Assembly (NCBI RefSeq): GCF_002531575.1
Contig: NZ_NWTI01000017.1
Location: 62,001-126,000, forward strand
Reading direction: 5' to 3'
Length of the DNA stretch: 64,000 bases
Origin: Bradyrhizobium sp. Y36
Lineage (GTDB): Bacteria > Pseudomonadota > Alphaproteobacteria > Rhizobiales > Xanthobacteraceae
The notes beneath the pieces are model-generated. The model worked only from the letters and a program-made list of their open reading frames with translations, did not search any database and had not been told where the DNA came from. This document shows positions 58,527-64,000 of this stretch, one piece after another. A program made the position numbers and the translations under genes. Position 1 is the stretch's first letter. The number at the start of each line of letters is the position of its first letter.

Positions 58527-60290
58527 ATGCAAGCCGCTGCAGCCACCAAAGCATATTCCATTCCGCCGCAAGCAGGCTCCGGAGATCGGATTGAACAGGC
58601 TGCGGCTGCCAGCTTTCTCGATTCCTTTGGCGCCTTTCTGGTGGAAGGCAATAAACTCGACAGCCAGGCGCTTGAGCGAGCCCGCCGCGCAGCGCTATCG
58701 ACCGGAGATCGGATCGACCGAGTCCTCGGCAAGCTCGGCCTGCTGCCCGATACCGAGCTCGCTCTTTCGCTCGCGGCGTTCCTGAAAATTCCCATCGCCA
58801 ATCTCACCTCGATCCCAGCAGCGCCAGTCCTGCCCGAGATGATCGATGCGGATTTCGTGCGCTTCAACAGGGTTCTTCCACTCAGGATCGACGGCAGCCG
58901 TCTCGAGGTCGGAACGACCGACCCCCTCTCCGACGAGCCGCTCCGCGCCCTCGCCTACGCCACGGATCTAGCCGTCTCAGTACAATTGTTCCTACCGGCC
59001 GACTTCGACCGGGCGGTGGACACGGTCTATGGCGGGGCCAAATCCAACGGTCGCGCCGACGTGGGAAGCACCGATGCGAGTGAACACGATCTGCAACGGC
59101 TACGAGATCTCGCCAGTGAGGCGCCGACGATCCGCCTCGTCAATCAGATCATCACAGAGGCGGTGGAACAGCGAGCCAGCGACATTCACATTGAGCCGAC
59201 GGCTGATGCCATTCTGGTCCGCTATAGAATCGACGGTGTTCTGCGACTGGTGAAGAGTCTGGGTGTAGAGACGCGGGCCGCGGCGACTTCCCGCATCAAA
59301 ATCATGTCGCGGCTCGACATTGCCGAGCGCCGCCTTCCGCAGGACGGACGCACCAAGGTCGCTGTGCGCGGCGTCGACATCGACTTCCGCGTCTCCACGA
59401 TACCGACAGCATTCGGTGAAAGCGTGGTCATGCGCATTCTCGACCGTTCGCGCATCCGGCTAAACTTCACCGAGCTCGGCTTCGACCGGACGCACATCGA
59501 GTACTTTAACGATCTGCTCAAGCAGCCCGACGGGATCATTCTCGTCACGGGGCCGACCGGCAGTGGCAAGACGACCACCCTTTATACGGCCCTTCAATCG
59601 CTCAACACCGCCGAGCGCAAGCTCTTCACCGTCGAGGACCCGATCGAATATCAGCTCAAGGGCATCAACCAGGTGCAGGTGCAGCCCAGCATCGGGCTTA
59701 CCTTTCCGGCGGCTTTACGTTCGATCCTACGGCAAGACCCCGACATCATCATGATCGGTGAAATCCGCGATCTTGAGACGGCACGTATTGCCGTCCAGGC
59801 GTCCCTCACCGGACATCTTGTGTTCTCGACCCTGCATACCAACAGCGCCGTTTCGACCATGACGCGATTGACGGACATGGGAATCGAAAACTACCTCCTG
59901 GTATCGACGGTGAAAGCGGTAACTGCGCAACGCCTGACCCGGCGTCTCTGTCCGCACTGCTCGGTCCCCCATCCCAACGCCGCTTATCTTGCTGATGACA
60001 TCCGAAGCAACCTGAAGAACTTGTCGCCGGCAGACATTCCCGACATTCGCCAGAAGCACGGTTGCGATCAATGTGGCGGCACGGGTTTCCAGGGACGCTC
60101 GACCATCTCGGAATTTCTGTTCCTTGACCCGACAATTCAGCGCCTGGTCCTGGCAACGGCACCCGAAACGGAGATCGAAGCCGCTGCGCGGGAAGCCGGC
60201 ATGACCACCATGTACGAGGACGGGCTCGAGAAGGTGTGGCGGGGCCAGACGACCTTGGAAGAAGTCGTGCGCGCAACCCGGAGCCATTAG
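58527..60290 (+). CDS. gspE: Type II secretion ATPase GspE
   Basis: A 587-residue hexameric ATPase that powers the pseudopilus of the type II secretion system. N-terminal GspE/MshEN domain (LPDTELALSLAAFLKIPIAN), then Walker A GPTGSGKTTTL (about residue 343), ASDIHIEP, the Asp box (TVEDPIEYQLKGINQVQVQP), Walker B region (ILRQDPDIIMIGEIRDLETA) and the His box (GHLVFSTLHTNSA). The tetracysteine zinc site is present (CPHCSVPH and CDQCGGTGF). ATG at 58527 or TTG at 58521 are possible starts; both overlap the end of gspO. Confidence 0.93.
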   Translation: MQAAAATKAYSIPPQAGSGDRIEQAAAASFLDSFGAFLVEGNKLDSQALERARRAALSTGDRIDRVLGKLGLLPDTELALSLAAFLKIPIANLTSIPAAPVLPEMIDADFVRFNRVLPLRIDGSRLEVGTTDPLSDEPLRALAYATDLAVSVQLFLPADFDRAVDTVYGGAKSNGRADVGSTDASEHDLQRLRDLASEAPTIRLVNQIITEAVEQRASDIHIEPTADAILVRYRIDGVLRLVKSLGVETRAAATSRIKIMSRLDIAERRLPQDGRTKVAVRGVDIDFRVSTIPTAFGESVVMRILDRSRIRLNFTELGFDRTHIEYFNDLLKQPDGIILVTGPTGSGKTTTLYTALQSLNTAERKLFTVEDPIEYQLKGINQVQVQPSIGLTFPAALRSILRQDPDIIMIGEIRDLETARIAVQASLTGHLVFSTLHTNSAVSTMTRLTDMGIENYLLVSTVKAVTAQRLTRRLCPHCSVPHPNAAYLADDIRSNLKNLSPADIPDIRQKHGCDQCGGTGFQGRSTISEFLFLDPTIQRLVLATAPETEIEAAAREAGMTTMYEDGLEKVWRGQTTLEEVVRATRSH

Positions 60291-60294
60291 CAAG

Positions 60295-61464
60295 ATGTCC
60301 TTCTTGGCTGCGACCACCCGGACCAAAAGCCTTCTCGGCGGGGGACGCATATCCCAGGCCTTGCGGACGGCCTCGCGATCATTCGACTCGTTCTGGGCTT
60401 GGTGGAAACGCGAATTCTTCAGCCTGTTGGAAACTCCATTCGGGCGGCGGCTTCTCGGCCCGCGGCGACAGACGCTCTACCTTAAGCACGATGGTGCCGA
60501 TGCGGTTGAATTTCGCATGACCGGTGATGGAAGCGAGCCAGAGACGACGGAGCGATTTTCCAGTCATTCCGCTGAGACATTGGATCGATTTCTGCAGGGA
60601 AAGGGTCTTACGCGACAGGATGTCGACCTCGTCGTGGTAGTCCCTACAGACAGGTTCTTCGTCCGCACCTTGCGCCTGCCTGAGCAGACGCTGTCCGACT
60701 TGGACCAGATCGTCGCCAAGGACCTCGCGCGAAAGACCACGTTCAAGCCGGACGACATTGACGACAGTTACGAGGTCGAGCGAGGACCGGACGCGGGCAA
60801 AATTACGGTCCATCATTGGATCATTCGCCGATCCTTCATTGCTCAGGCGCTCACGGACCTTCACCTCGGTCTGGGGGACGTCTCGCGGATCGAAGGATTT
60901 GGCCCGGCTTTTCAGCCGCGCCTCGTCCTCAATTCGGCGGAGGCCGGCCGGAGTCCCTGGTACTGGACTGCCGTGCGCGCCATGGCGCTCGGAGCACTGG
61001 TGCTCGGCTTCGCCGCATTCGGCGTTGCGGCTTGGCGCAAGCAGGCGACACTAACCGAGCTTGCCGACAGGATCGATGCAAGCCGCGCCAAGGCGCAGTC
61101 GATCCGAACTCAAATGGACGATCTAGACAAGCGCCAAAGCGCGATGATGCGCGTGCGCGGCGACAAGGTATCAAGGCCCGATCTCTCGCAGATCTGGGAA
61201 AAGGTCACGGCGACCTTGCCCACTCAGTCCTGGCTGACTGAGCTCCAATTGACGCAGTCCGGCACTGGGAGCGATGGGCAGATTTTGCGGCTCACCGGGT
61301 TCTCACCATCGGCGGCAGAGCTCGTCACTTTGTTCGAGAACGCTGGCAGTTTCGCCGAAGCGGCGTTGACGGCTCCTGTCAGCGTCGATCCGACCGAAAA
61401 GCGTGAGCGCTTTGCCTTGCAGATGAAGGTGAGACCTTACCCCTCTCCGAAGAGGGTACCATAA
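60295..61464 (+). CDS. gspL: Type II secretion protein GspL (PilM/N-like)
   Basis: A 389-residue bitopic inner-membrane protein that links GspE to the pseudopilus platform. The cytoplasmic N-terminal part has LDRFLQGKGLTRQDVDLVVV and VVPTDRFFVRTLRLPEQTLS, an actin-like fold with weak similarity to GspL/PilM. A membrane segment (ALGALVLGFAAFGVAAW) follows, then a periplasmic ferredoxin-like part (IWEKVTATLPTQSWLTELQL). The stop overlaps the gspM start. Confidence 0.82.
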   Translation: MSFLAATTRTKSLLGGGRISQALRTASRSFDSFWAWWKREFFSLLETPFGRRLLGPRRQTLYLKHDGADAVEFRMTGDGSEPETTERFSSHSAETLDRFLQGKGLTRQDVDLVVVVPTDRFFVRTLRLPEQTLSDLDQIVAKDLARKTTFKPDDIDDSYEVERGPDAGKITVHHWIIRRSFIAQALTDLHLGLGDVSRIEGFGPAFQPRLVLNSAEAGRSPWYWTAVRAMALGALVLGFAAFGVAAWRKQATLTELADRIDASRAKAQSIRTQMDDLDKRQSAMMRVRGDKVSRPDLSQIWEKVTATLPTQSWLTELQLTQSGTGSDGQILRLTGFSPSAAELVTLFENAGSFAEAALTAPVSVDPTEKRERFALQMKVRPYPSPKRVP

Positions 61465-62039
61465 TGAAAAGATTTCTCCGGCTCTCTCCCAGCAGCGGCC
61501 GCATGCTGTTCATAGGCGTAAACATGCTGGCTCTGCTCTTTGTCATCGGGCTGGGCGCAGCGTTGGCCGACTATGTCCAGGGTCTAGACGACGATATCGC
61601 ACAAAAGCGGCAGGTGCTGGACCGTCTGGACGCGATCCTCGCCCGCGAAGGCGACGTGCGTGCGGCCGGCGAGCGCATCAAGACCCAAATGACCGAAGGC
61701 GACTTCCTGAAAGGCGCTAACGAGGGTGTCATTGCAGCCGAGCTCCAGATTCGTCTCAAGAGTGTTGCCGAGCGCAATGGCGCGCGCGTCCTAACCATGC
61801 AGGGTCTCACACTCCCGGCGGACGACGTATTGCGCTATATCGGTGCAAAGGTCGCGCTCGTTGGAACACATCAACAGCTTCAAAGGACCATCTACGAAAT
61901 AGAAGTCGACAAGCCCTATCTCTTCATCCGAGGTGCAAGCCTCAAGCCGACGGCGGGTAACGGGACTTCCATCGAGCCGACTCTCGAGGCGAATCTCGAT
62001 ATCACTGGGACGCTGCCGAAGAATGGTGGCCAGCCATGA
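61464..62039 (+). CDS. gspM: Type II secretion protein GspM
   Basis: A 191-residue inner-membrane protein with a single N-terminal membrane helix (MLFIGVNMLALLFVIGLGAA) and a coiled-coil/ferredoxin-like periplasmic part (DDIAQKRQVLDRLDAILARE). It matches GspM (PilO-like). ATG at 61464 overlaps the stop of gspL; its stop overlaps the next start by 4 bp. It partners GspL in the inner-membrane platform. Confidence 0.8.
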   Translation: MKRFLRLSPSSGRMLFIGVNMLALLFVIGLGAALADYVQGLDDDIAQKRQVLDRLDAILAREGDVRAAGERIKTQMTEGDFLKGANEGVIAAELQIRLKSVAERNGARVLTMQGLTLPADDVLRYIGAKVALVGTHQQLQRTIYEIEVDKPYLFIRGASLKPTAGNGTSIEPTLEANLDITGTLPKNGGQP

Positions 62040-62536
62040 AACTGCGCCGGCCCCCGCCCCTGGCCGCAATCTGCCTAGCAGTCTTCGGCCTGCTCGACGC
62101 GGGTCTATTGAGCGCGATCGTCAAGTCCAGCTTCCAGCCGACCGAAACATCCGAAATGACGACCAGTGCCCTCGGCGGCGCAGGCGAGAAAAAGGTTCCG
62201 GAAGTCCCCGGGAAACAGATTGCAGCTCTCGGTCGAACCTTGGCGACGCCAGCCTTCTTCAAGTCGCGTTCCCCCTACGTGCCGCCCGCACCCGCGGCCG
62301 TTTCGGTCGTGGCGGTCGCGCCCGTCGCGCCGCCGCCCGCGGTGACTGTTGCCGGCATCGTCATGGACAAGCGGATCAAGAAGGCGCTGGTCCTCAGCCC
62401 TGCCGACAACAATGGGACCTGGCTCAGCGAAGGCGACCAAGTAATGGGCTGGAAGGTCGAAGCAATTACGGCAGCTGGTGTGACCTTGCGGCAGAACAGC
62501 TCGAAAATGGACGTCAGGATGTATCCGTCACCCTAA
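62036..62536 (+). CDS. GspC/GspN-like type II secretion protein
   Basis: A 166-residue protein with an N-terminal membrane helix (LAAICLAVFGLLDAGLLSAI), a Pro-rich linker and a C-terminal HR-like domain (VAGIVMDKRIKKALVLSP, GTWLSEGDQVMGWKVEAITA). The last part resembles the homology region of GspC that touches the secretin GspD. It is shorter than classic GspC and lacks a PDZ domain, as in several alphaproteobacterial systems. Overlaps gspM by 4 bp. Confidence 0.75.
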   Translation: MKLRRPPPLAAICLAVFGLLDAGLLSAIVKSSFQPTETSEMTTSALGGAGEKKVPEVPGKQIAALGRTLATPAFFKSRSPYVPPAPAAVSVVAVAPVAPPPAVTVAGIVMDKRIKKALVLSPADNNGTWLSEGDQVMGWKVEAITAAGVTLRQNSSKMDVRMYPSP

Positions 62537-62562
62537 CGTAACGTCTTCTGTCCGTTTCCTCT

Positions 62563-63354
62563 TCAACTCCTCGACGCGACCTGAAAATCCAGCAGCCAAT
62601 AGGGCTTGGCCGGATCATCGGTAAAGCGGATGGTTGCGCGATATACCCTTTTATGACTGCCATCGGTGGCCTCGATCGCAAGCGAGTAGGCACGGCCTTT
62701 CAGGGACGGCGCAGCATCCGCCCTGAGCGCAACTTGCGCGCGATGGGCCAGAGTTTGGGCGACCTGATCGCGGGACGCGCCAGGTAATGCGAGTAGAGCT
62801 TCCGCCGGTGCGAGTTGCGGGTCGAATGTCGGGCGTTGCGAATAAACCGTAAGGGCCGGCTCTATCCTGGCGAACAGATCCGGCGACATACCGGGAACGA
62901 GCAGCACTTCGTTGACGGACTGAAACAGGCGCCGCTGCGGCTGGCCACTGGCGCTCACGCCGGGGACCGGCGTCATCCGCCACTCCAGGATAGCCAGCGC
63001 TAGCACGGTGGCCTTCTGCGGCTCGATGCCGGCAGACCGAAGCAGTCCGAACAGCAGATCCTGATCTGCAAAATTGAGGTCAATGCGACCGAGCTCGTCC
63101 TGGATCCGGACCACTGCGCGCCATCTCCGAAGCTCGAATTGCCGTGGCCGGCCATCGGCACGCCAACCCGTTCCCGGTGTGGGGTCGGACAGGCCGATGG
63201 CCGCCCGTACAATTGCCGCCTCCGCTATCGCGTCGGCTTCGGCCGCGTAAAGGCCGTTGTCAGCCAGTTTTCGCGACGTTCCGGTTGCATCCATCGCAGT
63301 CGTAGCAATGACGGCGAGAAGCGCGATACCCCACAGGACCGAGAGCAGCGGCAT
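62563..63354 (-). CDS. gspK: Type II secretion minor pseudopilin GspK
   Basis: A 263-residue GspK-type minor pseudopilin from the tip complex. The N-terminal hydrophobic helix (LLSVLWGIALLAVIATTAMD) and the soluble GspK domain (DELGRIDLNFADQDLLFGLL, VNEVLLVPGMSPDLFARIEP, LTVYS) are characteristic. The prepilin cleavage residue is not certain because no Gly precedes the helix in the annotated frame; the start may be a few residues off. It lies on the strand opposite to gspE-L-M, converging with the C/N-like gene. Confidence 0.85.
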   Translation of the reverse strand: MPLLSVLWGIALLAVIATTAMDATGTSRKLADNGLYAAEADAIAEAAIVRAAIGLSDPTPGTGWRADGRPRQFELRRWRAVVRIQDELGRIDLNFADQDLLFGLLRSAGIEPQKATVLALAILEWRMTPVPGVSASGQPQRRLFQSVNEVLLVPGMSPDLFARIEPALTVYSQRPTFDPQLAPAEALLALPGASRDQVAQTLAHRAQVALRADAAPSLKGRAYSLAIEATDGSHKRVYRATIRFTDDPAKPYWLLDFQVASRS

Positions 63355-63370
63355 GGCTCATCTTTCCTCG

Positions 63371-64000
63371 CTAGCGACCGCGGCAGCGCTTGGTGAGATC
63401 ATCGAGCACGCAGCTCACGTCTACGTCGATACGCGGCACGATTAGCAATTCTGGCCACACCCGCTGATCACCCGGCGGAAACTTCACGTTGACCCGAATG
63501 GCCGCAGGCAAGCTCGTCCCCGGTTCCCAATGATCAGCCCAGCGCGTCTCATCGAGCGCGACCCTCGGCAGATAAGAGAACGCGATGCTAGCAACGTTTG
63601 CGAGCAGCACATCTTTGCGGCCATTAGCGGCGGCGCGGGGATCATCGATATCGACTACCAAGGCCGGTGGACTGGACGAGTTAATTGTGATTGTGAAATT
63701 GGAGCGGCCGCCAAGTCCGCCGGATTGCATCGCGGGCGCCGCAAAGCGGATCGAAGTCCGTGTCCCCTCGAACTCCAGGCGGCCCGTTCCATTGGCGTCA
63801 CCAATGACTCGAGGATAGGCCAACGTGAGACTGTTACGCAGGAAATCCTGAACTGCGACCATTCTGTCGAAGGCTGTGGCCCGGAGCGCAGTTCGCTCCC
63901 GAATTGTCAGTCCGTAACGGATTGCACCGACCAGCATGACTGCGAGCAGGCTGGTCAGGACAAGGCCCACCAGCATCTCAAGCAGCGTGAACCCGGCATC
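63371..64000 (-). CDS. gspJ: Type II secretion minor pseudopilin GspJ, 5' end cut by window
   Basis: At least 210 residues of a GspJ-like minor pseudopilin. The sequence up to base 64000 reads DAGFTLLEMLVGLVLTSLLA, a prepilin leader cleavage site (G before FTLLE) and hydrophobic helix, so the start lies just outside the window. Further on TAFDRMVAVQDFLRNSLTLA and LPAAIRVNVKFPPGDQRVWP match GspJ. Its stop is 16 bp from the gspK start, same strand, so the two are one operon with gspG/H/I probably upstream, beyond the window. Confidence 0.85.
   Translation of the reverse strand, partial: DAGFTLLEMLVGLVLTSLLAVMLVGAIRYGLTIRERTALRATAFDRMVAVQDFLRNSLTLAYPRVIGDANGTGRLEFEGTRTSIRFAAPAMQSGGLGGRSNFTITINSSSPPALVVDIDDPRAAANGRKDVLLANVASIAFSYLPRVALDETRWADHWEPGTSLPAAIRVNVKFPPGDQRVWPELLIVPRIDVDVSCVLDDLTKRCRGR

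Overview
The window comes from an alphaproteobacterium of the Rhizobiales, most likely Bradyrhizobium or a close relative. This rests on the high-GC coding style, the Aap general amino-acid transporter, DUF3551/DUF6481/MXKDX small proteins, an OpgC-type glucan modifier, a leucine catabolic cluster with a divergent AraC regulator, and several short palindromic repeats of the kind scattered through Bradyrhizobium chromosomes. No species can be named from the sequence alone.

Region 1 (1-17.2 kb) is ordinary chromosome. It holds the end of an Aap amino-acid ABC transporter (aapQ, aapJ), a cystathionine beta-lyase, a Na/phosphate cotransporter, a four-gene envelope operon (ArnT-like GT39, PAP2 phosphatase, GT2 polyprenyl-phosphate sugar synthase, LAB_N protein) that looks like lipid A/LPS sugar decoration, and the bacterial alpha-2-macroglobulin/PBP1C pair. 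A tRNA-Arg(TCT) closes it.

Region 2 (17.3-36.9 kb) starts with a run of very small, poorly characterised proteins. A TRAP transporter (dctPQM) follows, then a leucine/isovalerate degradation operon (isovaleryl-CoA dehydrogenase, methylcrotonyl-CoA carboxylase beta and alpha, HMG-CoA lyase) read away from an AraC-type regulator with a palindromic site between them. Lrp/AsnC, NDUFS4-like, OpgC and conserved hypothetical genes complete it.

Region 3 (37.1 kb to at least 49 kb, possibly about 57.5 kb) is an integrated element. Its left end is a 47-bp copy of the 3' half of a tRNA-Pro(TGG) gene, followed by a tyrosine recombinase, an AlpA/MerR-type HTH protein and a prim-pol/DUF3987 replication protein. 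Immediately downstream lies a compact array of about ten 8-bp TGTCAGCG-type iterons in alternating orientation, a candidate replication origin. Cargo includes a Cys-rich basic protein read from a TTG start, two coupled genes sharing one recognition-like motif, a K+ channel, and decayed gene fragments. A secreted-toxin locus (SpvB/VCBS protein, RHS protein with a C-terminal HNH nuclease, DUF4265 protein as candidate immunity factor) lies next to it. The intact tRNA-Pro expected at the right end was not found in the window.

Region 4 (58.0-64.0 kb) is part of a type II secretion locus: prepilin peptidase, gspE, gspL, gspM and a gspC/N-like gene on the plus strand converge on gspK and gspJ on the minus strand. 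The gspJ gene runs off the window end. The toxin proteins next door carry export-type N termini, but a functional link to this secretion system is only a hypothesis.
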